This document shows, piece by piece, positions 16,690 through 24,903 of a DNA stretch of 64,000 bases. The translations under genes and the position numbers were made by a program. The first letter of the stretch is position 1. Every line of letters begins with the position of its first letter. Origin of the DNA: UBA6168 sp964508135 (GTDB lineage: Bacteria > Bacteroidota > Bacteroidia > Chitinophagales > Saprospiraceae); the NCBI GenBank assembly GCA_964508135.1, contig CAZDSU010000034.1, positions 1 to 64,000 on the forward strand, in the 5' to 3' direction. The notes beneath the pieces were generated by a model. That model was not told the DNA's origin. It made no database searches and worked only from the letters and a program-made list of their open reading frames with translations.

Positions 16690-18111
16690 TCAGCTTTTCA
16701 ATCCGGCCGCAAAACCCAACAATTCGGCTTCTTGAAACTTGCCCGCCATGAACTGCACACCAACCGGTAACCCGCATGGATGCTGGCCTATCGGCAATGC
16801 GATGGCCGGCATTCCGACCATGTTTGCTTGTACGGTGAAGATGTCTGCGAGGTACATTGCCACGGGGTTGTCTGCCATCTCGCCGATGTTCCAAGCGGGA
16901 GTCGGTGAGGCAGGCATCAAAATGAAATTAAATTTTTGTAAAATTTCTTCCGTACGCTCCAAAATCAGCCGCCGGACCTGTTGTGCCTTGGCATAATAGG
17001 CATCGTAGTATCCCGAACTGAGCACGAAAGTGCCCAACATGATGCGGCGTTTTACCTCCGTACCGAAGCCCTCCGTCCTCGATTTTTTGTACACCTCGTG
17101 GATGTCCTTCGCCCCTTCTGTGCGGTGGCCGAACCGGATGCCGTCGTAGCGGCTGAGGTTGCTCGAAGCTTCGGCAGTCGTTAGCACATAATATGCCGGA
17201 ATGATAAAATCGAGGTAGTCAAAGCCGACTGGTTCCACCGTGTGGCCCTCGTCCCTGAGTTTTTCGATAAAGTCAAAAGTTAGTTTTTTTACCCCAGCGT
17301 CCATGCCGGGGTGGTTGAGGGCGGTGTCAAAGTAGGCGATTTTGGCTGGCTTGGAAGTTTGGCTTTTGGAAAATGACTCAACTGGTTGCTCACTGCAAGT
17401 GGCATCAAACTCATCTGGCCCGGCCATCACCTCCAGCAGGGCAGTTATATCAGCCACGTTGTTTGCCAAGATGCCAATCTGGTCGAAGCTGGAGGCGTAG
17501 GCCAGCAGCCCGTGCCTCGAAATTCGACCGTAGGTCGGCTTGAAACCCACCACACCGCAGAAGGCTGCTGGCTGCCGCACCGAACCACCCGTGTCGCTGC
17601 CGATGGAGGCCAGGCAAGTGCCAGCCTGCACCGCCACCGCCGATGCGCCGCTGCTGCCGCCCGGCACCTTGGTGGGGTCGGCGGCGTTGCGGGTGGGGCC
17701 GTAGCAGGAGGTTTCGTTGGTGCTGCCCATCGCAAACTCGTCGCAGTTCACCCGCCCGATGATGATGGCGTCCTCGGCCAGCAGCCGCTCCACCGCCGTT
17801 GCAGAGAACAGTGACTTGAAGCCTTTTAGAATTTTGGAACCCGCTGTGACTTCGTGTCCGGCGTAGCAAATCACGTCTTTGAGGGAAATGACCGCTCCGA
17901 AGAGCTTGCCTACGGAAGCTGGGTTTTGGGCAAATTTTTCATCCAACTCCTTTGCCCGCTGCCGGGCCTCCTCCGCGTAGACTTCGATGTAGATGTTGAG
18001 GTGGCGTGTGGCCTCGATGCGTTCGAGGTAGTGCTTGACGAGGGCGGTGCTGGAGGTTTGGCCACTTGAAATGGCAGCTTGGGTAGTAGCGAGGGATGTG
18101 AAATTGGGCAT
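16690..18111 (-). CDS. gatA: Asp/Glu-tRNA amidotransferase subunit A
   Basis: 473 residues from ATG 18111. It releases ammonia from glutamine to amidate Glu-tRNA(Gln) or Asp-tRNA(Asn) within the GatCAB complex. The amidase triad is visible: Lys in VISLKDVICY (about 73), cis-Ser in GSDTGGSVRQPAA (about 170) and nucleophile Ser within the same amidase signature GGSSGASAVAVQAG...GSDTGGS. The C-terminal LMPASPTPAWNIGE and MVGMPAIALPIGQ are also typical. It starts 24 bp after pheS on the same strand, so the two are probably co-transcribed. gatB and gatC are not in the window. Confidence 0.95.
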   Translation of the reverse strand: MPNFTSLATTQAAISSGQTSSTALVKHYLERIEATRHLNIYIEVYAEEARQRAKELDEKFAQNPASVGKLFGAVISLKDVICYAGHEVTAGSKILKGFKSLFSATAVERLLAEDAIIIGRVNCDEFAMGSTNETSCYGPTRNAADPTKVPGGSSGASAVAVQAGTCLASIGSDTGGSVRQPAAFCGVVGFKPTYGRISRHGLLAYASSFDQIGILANNVADITALLEVMAGPDEFDATCSEQPVESFSKSQTSKPAKIAYFDTALNHPGMDAGVKKLTFDFIEKLRDEGHTVEPVGFDYLDFIIPAYYVLTTAEASSNLSRYDGIRFGHRTEGAKDIHEVYKKSRTEGFGTEVKRRIMLGTFVLSSGYYDAYYAKAQQVRRLILERTEEILQKFNFILMPASPTPAWNIGEMADNPVAMYLADIFTVQANMVGMPAIALPIGQHPCGLPVGVQFMAGKFQEAELLGFAAGLKS

Positions 18112-18135
18112 CAAAAAGAATGGGTTTCTCGAAAA

Positions 18136-19167
18136 TTAAACAACTGAACTGAACTGTCCCAAAAACCTTACATCGTTCTCAAAAAACAACCGAATATCGT
18201 GGATGTCGTACAGCCGCATGGCCTGCCGCTCGATGCCCATGCCGAAGGCGTAGCCAGAGTATTTTGAGGAATCAATTCCGCAGTTTTCCAGCACCTGTGG
18301 GTCCACCATGCCGCAGCCGAGTATCTCCAGCCAACCAGTGCCCTTGCTCAGGCGGTAGTTTTTTTCATTGTCCATGCCAATCCACACGTCCATCTCGGCG
18401 CTCGGCTCGGTAAAGGGGAAGAAGCTGGGGCGCAACCTGATTTTCGGCGTGCCGAACATCTCCTGGGCAAAGTACATCAGCGTCTGTTTCAGGTCGGCGA
18501 AACTCACGCCCTCATCAACGTAAAGCCCCTCTATCTGGTGGAACTGCGCATGGCTCCGGGCGCTGATGGTCTCGTTGCGATAGACCCGACCCGGTGCGAT
18601 GATGCGGATGGGCGGTTTTTGCCCCATCATCACCCTCGCCTGCACGGGACTGGTGTGGGTGCGCAGGAGCATTTCCGTACTATTTAAAAGGTAGAAAGTG
18701 TCCTGCATGTCCCGTGCGGGGTGGTCTTCGGGCGTGTTCATGGCGGTGAAGTTGTGCCAATCGTCCTCGATGTCCGGCCCCTCGGCGATGGCAAAGCCCA
18801 TGCGCTGGAAGATGCCCACGATGCGGTTCATCGTGGTGGCGATGGGGTGGCGACTGCCCAGCGGGAGCGGCTCGCCGGGGCGGGTCAGGTCGAGCTGGTC
18901 GAGGTCGGCGTCGTCGCTTGCCGATTCGAGGGCATCTTGCAGCTCCGCAAATTTGCGCTCGGCGGCGTCCTTGGCCTCGTTCACGAGTTGGCCGTATTCT
19001 TTTTTCTGTTCGTTGGGAACATTTTTAATTTCGCCCATCAACGGCTTGATGACGTTCTTTGAGCCGAGGTACTGGATGCGGAACTGCTCCAGTTCGTCCT
19101 TCGTCGTAGGTTTGGCCGCTGCTATTTCTTCGATGAGGCGTTTTACATTTGCGAATGAATCGGACAT
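18136..19167 (-). CDS. pheS: phenylalanine--tRNA ligase alpha subunit
   Basis: 343 residues from ATG 19167 (MSDSFANVKRLIEEI); the longer frame only translates the upstream repeat array. It contains the N-terminal coiled coil that grips tRNA (about 1-85) and the class II catalytic core. Motif 2 is RVYRNETISARSHAQFHQIEG, and motif 3 is the C-terminal GMGIERQAMRLYDIHDIRLF. It forms an alpha2beta2 enzyme with PheT, which is not nearby. Its promoter (-7 TACATTTG at 19256-19263, minus strand) places a CATTCA-type repeat array in its 5' leader. Confidence 0.97.
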   Translation of the reverse strand: MSDSFANVKRLIEEIAAAKPTTKDELEQFRIQYLGSKNVIKPLMGEIKNVPNEQKKEYGQLVNEAKDAAERKFAELQDALESASDDADLDQLDLTRPGEPLPLGSRHPIATTMNRIVGIFQRMGFAIAEGPDIEDDWHNFTAMNTPEDHPARDMQDTFYLLNSTEMLLRTHTSPVQARVMMGQKPPIRIIAPGRVYRNETISARSHAQFHQIEGLYVDEGVSFADLKQTLMYFAQEMFGTPKIRLRPSFFPFTEPSAEMDVWIGMDNEKNYRLSKGTGWLEILGCGMVDPQVLENCGIDSSKYSGYAFGMGIERQAMRLYDIHDIRLFFENDVRFLGQFSSVV

Positions 19168-19319
19168 GGCAATGATTGAATGACTGAATGATGAAATGAG
19201 TGAATGACTGCCCAACACTACGGACCGTTTTCACAAAATCGTCATTTTGAGGGTGCAAATGTAAGGCCCTTTGCCCATACATTCACCCATTCTCTCATTC
19301 CAACATTCACTCATTATCC
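19168..19319. promoter_or_regulatory. divergent pheS / O-antigen-ligase spacer with two mirror-image repeat arrays
   Basis: Directly before pheS the minus strand reads CATTCACTCATTTCATCATT and similar units up to the ATG. Directly before the 19320 gene the plus strand reads CATTCACCCATTCTCTCATT and further units up to its ATG. The two arrays are thus inverted copies facing outwards. A -7 box TACATTTG for pheS lies at 19256-19263 between them. Confidence 0.75.
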
Positions 19320-20645
19320 ATGCAAACCATCCTGCAATCGTACAAAGCGCAATCCATTATTTTCCTGTTCATCTACTTGGTGAGCATGGTACTTTCTGCG
19401 GAAGCTGTGCTGTCCATTTCGATGATTGCGCTGGTGGTGCTGTCCGTTTTCCAGTTGAAAATTGAAGGGCCGAAAATCAAAATCACGCTGCGGGACACCC
19501 TTCAGGAAAATTTTGAAAAATACCGCAGCTACACGCCGTGGCTGGCCGTTTCCATTCCATTTTTGCTGGTGCTTTTTTCATGGCCGTGGTCCAGCGACCT
19601 CGGCTACACGCTGGAGCGGCTGCGCATCAAACTGCCGTTTTTGGTGCTGCCTTTCGCCTTTGCTTCCATGCCCGCATTGCGCAAGCGGGAGGTTTTCACC
19701 ATCCTCTATTTTCTGCTGGTGACGATGTCCATCATCAGTGTGTACGTGCTGCTCAACTTCATCGCCAACTTCGATGCCGAGATGACCAACCTCGGTCGGG
19801 GCGGCCACCTCACCACCCCCAGCAACCACATCCGGTTCAGCCTGATGCTGGCGCTGACCATCCTCGGCGGCGGTGCACTCTGGGCTGAAAATTTTTCCCT
19901 GAAACCAAACCCCTCCCAAGTCTCCAAGGACTCTGAAATCCGCAATCCGCAATCCGCAATCCGCAATCCGGTAATCCGCAATTGGGTGGTCGGTGGGCTA
20001 ACGCTGTTCCTGTTCGCTTTCATCCACGTGCTGTCGGTGCGTAGTGGGCTGGCCTCGCTCTACCTCGCCCTGCTGGCGCTCGGCGCTTGGTTTGTTTTTG
20101 TAAAAAAACGCTACCTGCTCGGCTTGGCGGGCATCGCCGGGGTGGTGGCGTTGCCGCTGCTGGCCTACCTCGCCGTGCCGAGCTTTAAGGCCAAAGTGGA
20201 CTACGCCCGCTGGGACTATCTTCAGTTCCAACAGGGCGCCGGTGCCGACTACCCGGACGCCGAGCGCTTCACCTCCATGCTCATTGGCCTCGAAATCGGG
20301 CGGGAGCATCCCATTTTTGGCATCGGCGCTGGCGACCTAGACCAAGCTGTGAAGGAGAAATACGCCTCGAAAGCCGCCGGGGACTACAAGCTGAAAATGC
20401 CGCACAACCAGTTCGTGACCATCTTCGCTGGTACGGGACTGGTGGGGCTTGCGCTGTTTTTGGTGGGTTTTTTCCTGCCGCTTTTTTACCAAAAAAACTG
20501 GCGGAACCCGCTGTTTCTGGCTTTGCACGCCGTCATTTTCTCCTCTTATTTCGTGGAGAACACGATTGAGAACAATTTCGGGGTGTCGCTGTATTTGTTC
20601 TTTTTGTTGGTGGGGATGAAGTATTTGGGGGAGGGGAAGGAATGA
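19320..20645 (+). CDS. O-antigen ligase/polymerase-like membrane protein
   Basis: 441 residues with about ten transmembrane helices, a large hydrophilic loop near residues 195-225, and a Wzy/WaaL-type periplasmic loop at about 310-360 (RFTSMLIGLEIGREHPIFGIGAGDLDQAV, then KMPHNQFVTIFAGTGLVGLALF). The H-N-Q and GxGxGxx elements are typical of the O-antigen ligase superfamily, which joins lipid-linked sugar polymers. Specific substrate unknown. The loop at residues about 206-222 is encoded by four tandem ATCCGCA heptamers, an in-frame insertion of a repeat that is otherwise intergenic. Confidence 0.8.
   Translation: MQTILQSYKAQSIIFLFIYLVSMVLSAEAVLSISMIALVVLSVFQLKIEGPKIKITLRDTLQENFEKYRSYTPWLAVSIPFLLVLFSWPWSSDLGYTLERLRIKLPFLVLPFAFASMPALRKREVFTILYFLLVTMSIISVYVLLNFIANFDAEMTNLGRGGHLTTPSNHIRFSLMLALTILGGGALWAENFSLKPNPSQVSKDSEIRNPQSAIRNPVIRNWVVGGLTLFLFAFIHVLSVRSGLASLYLALLALGAWFVFVKKRYLLGLAGIAGVVALPLLAYLAVPSFKAKVDYARWDYLQFQQGAGADYPDAERFTSMLIGLEIGREHPIFGIGAGDLDQAVKEKYASKAAGDYKLKMPHNQFVTIFAGTGLVGLALFLVGFFLPLFYQKNWRNPLFLALHAVIFSSYFVENTIENNFGVSLYLFFLLVGMKYLGEGKE
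19938..19965. repeat. heptamer tandem repeat inside a coding region
   Basis: Four perfect ATCCGCA units followed by degenerate copies to about 19982. They add SEIRNPQSAIRNPVIRN to a hydrophilic loop of the O-antigen ligase-like protein. The surrounding sequence is unrelated to the repeat, which suggests insertion that kept the frame. Confidence 0.9.
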
Positions 20646-20738
20646 GCAAGTTTCCCCAAAGTTTCGGTTCTTTGCAGGGAAACTTGATGGACAGACGGCT
20701 TGTTTGCAAATTGCTGACCATCAAAAACTGACTCGTTT

Positions 20739-21998
20739 ATGAAAATAGAAATTCAAAACCTCGGCCCGATACATCATTTTGAGTTCGACTTGGAGAAGGA
20801 CTTGCACTTGCTGTATGGGGAGAATAATGTGGGGAAATCAGTTGCAGTTACTACTCTCTATTTATTTTTAAAAAGTGTTCAGCAGTCGGGAGATAAAGCG
20901 TTTATTAAGCAAACATTTCGGCCAGAAGTAAAGAATTTTGATGTTGGACACATGACATTTGAGGCAGCATTTAAGTATTTTTTCGAAAGGACTGTTTTAA
21001 GTTCTTTTGAATACCAATTGATTAGCACCTACAATAGTAGCGCCATAGGAAATTTTTTTAAAAGCAATCAAACTGCATTTATTTTTACGCTTTCTGAAGA
21101 CATACAGTTATTTGTTGCAATAAATGGATATGGTGATTACGAACTTGAAAACTTTAAGATTCCACCCCCAGTTAACGCTGTTGATGTAAATGAGGCAGTG
21201 GTTGATGTTTTTGCAGAAATGTTATTCATTGTAAATTCTAAAATTAAAGAGGTCTTCTTTCTCCCATCTTCACGTTCAGGTTTATATCCAATATTTAGTC
21301 AACTTTCTAGGATTTATATTGAATTGTCAAAGCACAGATTATTACTTAAGGATAAATCAATTGATTTGATGGCATTATCGCCATCAATGGCAAATTATTT
21401 TCTAAATCTATCCCAGATTGACAACAAGATAAAAAGCACAGCCTTAGAAAAGATTGCAGAGAAAATTGAAGAAAACTTGTTTAATGGAGAGATTAAATAC
21501 AATGTGGATTCTAGTAAGATAACCTATCATCCAGCAAACAATGAATCTGAAGTTGATTTATTAAATGCAGCTTCAATGATTTCGGAATTAGCGCCACTCG
21601 TGCTGTATCTGAAGTTTGTAGTTGAACCAAATAAAGAAAGAAGTTCTTTAATCATCATCGAAGAACCCGAAGCCCACCTCCACCCCAAAGTGCAAGTGCA
21701 ACTCATGGAAATCTTCGCCGAGCTGACGAAGCACAACGTGAAGGTCATCCTCACTTCGCATAGCAACTATATGTTCAACCAGTTGAGCAATATGCTCCTC
21801 AAAAAGGAAATAGCTCCAGAGAAAGTAGCCGTTTACCACATGGTGATGACGGACAAAGGAAGCATCGTAGAACCGGATATGCAGGCCACCGCAGAGGGCA
21901 TCGAAGATCACAACTTCGCCGGGGTTGCACAAAAGCTGTATCAAGAACGCCTCGAATCCTACGAGGTGCTAAACGAAGATACTGATGCTCCTAAATGA
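20739..21998 (+). CDS. AAA/ABC-type ATPase, first gene of a two-gene cassette
   Basis: 419 residues. Walker A is YGENNVGKSVAV at about residue 28; the ABC/SMC-like C-terminal half has Walker B IIIEEPEAHLHPKVQ (about 306-320) and a switch-His segment KVILTSHSNYMFNQ. This is the AAA_15/AAA_21 (OLD-like) ATPase type, but no TOPRIM domain follows. The C-terminus overlaps the next gene by 14 bp (ATGCTCCTAAATGA), so the two are translationally coupled. The middle of the gene (about 20825-21655) is near 32% GC, while both ends and the neighbours are at 50-58%. The function is unknown; ATPases of this type commonly power defence or DNA-repair nucleases. Confidence 0.85.
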   Translation: MKIEIQNLGPIHHFEFDLEKDLHLLYGENNVGKSVAVTTLYLFLKSVQQSGDKAFIKQTFRPEVKNFDVGHMTFEAAFKYFFERTVLSSFEYQLISTYNSSAIGNFFKSNQTAFIFTLSEDIQLFVAINGYGDYELENFKIPPPVNAVDVNEAVVDVFAEMLFIVNSKIKEVFFLPSSRSGLYPIFSQLSRIYIELSKHRLLLKDKSIDLMALSPSMANYFLNLSQIDNKIKSTALEKIAEKIEENLFNGEIKYNVDSSKITYHPANNESEVDLLNAASMISELAPLVLYLKFVVEPNKERSSLIIIEEPEAHLHPKVQVQLMEIFAELTKHNVKVILTSHSNYMFNQLSNMLLKKEIAPEKVAVYHMVMTDKGSIVEPDMQATAEGIEDHNFAGVAQKLYQERLESYEVLNEDTDAPK

Positions 21999-22503
21999 CC
22001 TCCGGGCCGATGCCTCGCTCGCCCCGCATATCCATCAGACCTGCTGCGAAAACGATGTTTGCGTAGATTTTGATACTGCCATTTCGATGGAAGATTACCT
22101 CATCGTTAAGGTGGACGATTTTTACAATGCCACTGTACCCAACCCCGACACACCAAAATCACCGGATTGCCTGATTGTACAGCGGTGTTCGGCGGGGCAT
22201 TTCCATGTGCATGTCGTGGAATTGAAAAACGTTAAATCCAAAAGCTACCTGAATTCGGAAGCGATTTGGGATAAGTTCCACACCTGCCTAACGGATTTTA
22301 TGAGCAACCGATTTCGTACGCACTTTTACAATGAGAACCATGATTTCAAACTGCGGCTTTACCTCGTGGCGGGAAGGGTAAAAGACACCTACGCCATGAA
22401 CTTCAAGTTTGACTTCCTACTTTCCATGCGCCCGCTCCAATTCGGAAACAAACCTGTCGGTATCCAAGGCGAAAACCCAAACCCACTTATCCGTCCTTGC
22501 TAA
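21985..22503 (+). CDS. PD-(D/E)xK nuclease-like protein, partner of the ATPase
   Basis: 172 residues, start ATG 21985 inside the last codons of the ATPase. The segment SPDCLIVQR...HVHVVELKNV (about 63-85) gives the Asp and Glu-x-Lys of a PD-(D/E)xK active site with normal spacing on two adjacent strands. DFDTAISMEDYLIVKVDD upstream could supply the first acidic helix. LRLYLVAGRVK may form the next strand. No other domain, signal or membrane segment is visible. I infer a small nuclease working with the ATPase; a non-catalytic restriction-like fold is the alternative. Confidence 0.6.
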   Translation: MLLNDLRADASLAPHIHQTCCENDVCVDFDTAISMEDYLIVKVDDFYNATVPNPDTPKSPDCLIVQRCSAGHFHVHVVELKNVKSKSYLNSEAIWDKFHTCLTDFMSNRFRTHFYNENHDFKLRLYLVAGRVKDTYAMNFKFDFLLSMRPLQFGNKPVGIQGENPNPLIRPC

Positions 22504-22606
22504 ACCTCAGTTTGTACTCAACAAAATCGCTAATCTCCACTACCATTTTTATTTTTGCCCAGCCCCAAAGCCGTCAACCGTCCACCAACCACCGTCCACC
22601 GATAAA

Positions 22607-24676
22607 ATGTCAAAACGCAAACCATCCGCACCCAAGCCGCAAGCGCCCGCCCTCACCCAGGCCGGCAACTTCCGCCGCAATTTCAGCATCCTGCTCTTCG
22701 TGCTCGGCGTGGCGCTGTATGCGAACACGCTGACCTTCGACTACGCCGTGGACGATGCCATCGTCATTTACGACAACGAGTTTACCTGCAAGGGCATGGC
22801 AGGTTACGGTGGCCTGCTGAAGTACGATACGTTTCGGGGGTTTTTCAAAGTAGAAGGAAAGGACAAGCTGGTGTCCGGCGGGCGCTACCGGCCCCTGACG
22901 CCGCTGATGTACGCCACGGAGGTGCAGCTTTTTGCCCCAAAAAAACGAGACGTGGCGGGCCAGCCCGTGATGGACAAGGACGGCGACACCGTCTTTGACC
23001 CGAACGAGGGGGGCAAGCTGAACGCCGTGAAGTTCGTCGGGCACCTCGTCAACGTGTTGCTCTACGGCCTGACGGGCGTGGTATTGTTCTGGTTTTTGTT
23101 AAAAATCTTTGCTCCCGATGGGCAAATGAAAGGTTCGACGGGCTTCGGGCCATTCGTTGCGCTGGGAGCAACATTGCTGTTTATGGTACACCCAATCCAC
23201 ACGGAGGTGGTGGCCAACGTGAAGGGACGGGACGAAATCGTGAGCTTGCTGGGCAGCTTGGCGGCGCTGTATTTGTCGCTCAAGGCATTTTACGAAGGAA
23301 AAAAATCGCTGAACGTGGCGGCAGCGGTCGTATTCTTCATGGCGCTGCTCTCTAAGGAAAATGCCATCACCTTCGTGGCCATCGTGCCGCTGACGTTCTT
23401 CTTCTTCACGAATGCAAAGCCAGGCAAAATCTTCCTACAAACGCTGCCATTTCTGGCGGCGGCGGCGCTGTTCATCCTCCTTCGCATCGGTGTACTCGGC
23501 ATGGACTTCGGTGGCGAACCGCCACGGGAACTGATGAACAACCCGTTCCTCAAACTCGTCGGCAACCAGTACGTTGACTTCAGTTTTGCGGAGAAAACAG
23601 CGACCAATTTTTTCACCCTCGGCAAATACCTGCTGCTGCTCCTGTTCCCGCACCCGCTCAGCCACGACTACTACCCCAGGGCCATCGGCATCATGTCGTT
23701 TGACGATTGGCAGGTGATTTTGGCAGTGTTGGCACATCTGGCGCTGCTGGGTTACGCACTCGTCCGTTTGCCCAAAAAAGACCCGGTGAGCTACGGGATT
23801 TTGTTCTACCTCCTCACCTTGAGCATCGCCTCCAACTTCGTTTTCCCCATCGGCACGAACATGAACGAGCGCTTCCTCTACATGCCATCCATCGGCTTCG
23901 CAATGGTCGTGGCCACGCTGCTCTACCGCCTCACCGACCAGACGGGGCGACCAAAACCAACGGTGTTGATTGGTGGAATTGCCGTGCTGTTGGCTTTTTC
24001 TGTTAAAACATTTACCCGAAATTTTGTCTGGAAAGACAACTACACGCTCTTCACCACCGACATAAAGACCGTGCCGAACAGCGCCAAGCTGAGGAACGCC
24101 ACGGGCGGCGAGTTGGTCGCCCAATCGCTGAAACCAGAGAACGCCGCCCGCAAGACAACGATGCTCAACGAGGCCGTCGGCCACCTGAACGAGGCGATGA
24201 AAATACACCCCGGCTACAAGAACCCGCTGCTGATTTTGGGCAATGCCTACAACTATTTGCAGCAGTACGAAGCCAGCATCCAAGCCTACGAGCAGGCGCT
24301 GAAACTTGACCCCGAATATGGTGAAGCCAAAAACAACCTTGCCATCACTTGCCGCCAGGCAGGTCAATTTTTTGGGGAGAAAAAGGGCGACATCGCCAGG
24401 GCATTTACCTACTTGAACAGGGCATACGAACTCAACCCAAACGATTACGAGACGCTGCGCCTACTGGGTGTGGCCAATGGCGTGAGCGGCAACGGGCAGA
24501 AGGCGGTAGAGTTTTTCACCAAAGCCCTCGAAAAAGAGCCGAACAATGCAGCGGCCTACTACAACTTGGCGAGCGCCTACTACAATATCGGCCAAGCTGA
24601 CAAGACGGCGGAACTGATGGCCAAGGCGAAGGAAATCAATCCGAACATTGAGGCGGAGATGCGGGGCGGGAAGTGA
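22607..24676 (+). CDS. GT-C-type membrane protein with DUF1736 and C-terminal TPRs
   Basis: 689 residues from ATG 22607 (MSKRKPSAPKPQAP). The N-terminal half has about ten transmembrane helices; the first luminal loop carries FDYAVDDAIVI, the acidic pair typical of GT-C mannosyltransferases. GMDFGGEPPRELMNNPF (about 305) matches the DUF1736 region of TMTC-like proteins. From about 540 there are three to four tetratricopeptide repeats (NPLLILGNAYNYLQQYEASIQ, AAAYYNLASAYYNIGQADK). By analogy it may transfer a sugar from a polyprenyl phosphate to exported proteins. The bacterial substrate is unknown. Confidence 0.82.
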   Translation: MSKRKPSAPKPQAPALTQAGNFRRNFSILLFVLGVALYANTLTFDYAVDDAIVIYDNEFTCKGMAGYGGLLKYDTFRGFFKVEGKDKLVSGGRYRPLTPLMYATEVQLFAPKKRDVAGQPVMDKDGDTVFDPNEGGKLNAVKFVGHLVNVLLYGLTGVVLFWFLLKIFAPDGQMKGSTGFGPFVALGATLLFMVHPIHTEVVANVKGRDEIVSLLGSLAALYLSLKAFYEGKKSLNVAAAVVFFMALLSKENAITFVAIVPLTFFFFTNAKPGKIFLQTLPFLAAAALFILLRIGVLGMDFGGEPPRELMNNPFLKLVGNQYVDFSFAEKTATNFFTLGKYLLLLLFPHPLSHDYYPRAIGIMSFDDWQVILAVLAHLALLGYALVRLPKKDPVSYGILFYLLTLSIASNFVFPIGTNMNERFLYMPSIGFAMVVATLLYRLTDQTGRPKPTVLIGGIAVLLAFSVKTFTRNFVWKDNYTLFTTDIKTVPNSAKLRNATGGELVAQSLKPENAARKTTMLNEAVGHLNEAMKIHPGYKNPLLILGNAYNYLQQYEASIQAYEQALKLDPEYGEAKNNLAITCRQAGQFFGEKKGDIARAFTYLNRAYELNPNDYETLRLLGVANGVSGNGQKAVEFFTKALEKEPNNAAAYYNLASAYYNIGQADKTAELMAKAKEINPNIEAEMRGGK

Positions 24677-24769
24677 TAGCAAAGCATTATAGTATGATGC
24701 TATCACGGCCTATCGCTTGTGGCGTTTACGACCACACATTTGCCAATTTCACTTACTCCGCAACTTACC

Positions 24770-24883
24770 ATGCAGCCCAAGCGTTTCAGTCTGGTCTTTT
24801 TATGCTTAGTTTTGACCGCAAGCATGGAGAGAAATTTGCTCTACTTGACTGCCCTCCAACCTGAAACCCCATTGAAACCTTAA
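24770..24883 (+). CDS. candidate small ORF upstream of the DUF4175 gene
   Basis: 37 codons from ATG 24770 to TAA 24883, with a hydrophobic signal-like segment RFSLVFLCLVLTAS near the N-terminus. It ends 20 nt before the next ATG. A near-consensus -7 box CACATTTG lies about 28 nt upstream. It could be a translated leader, a small membrane peptide or chance. Confidence 0.3.
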   Translation: MQPKRFSLVFLCLVLTASMERNLLYLTALQPETPLKP

Positions 24884-24903
24884 ACCATCAATACCGTGTG
24901 CCC

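Noticed and set aside
18136..19218. Longer pheS start at 19218
   Set aside because: The extra 17 codons translate the CATTCA array, and ATG 19167 gives the usual PheS N-terminus.
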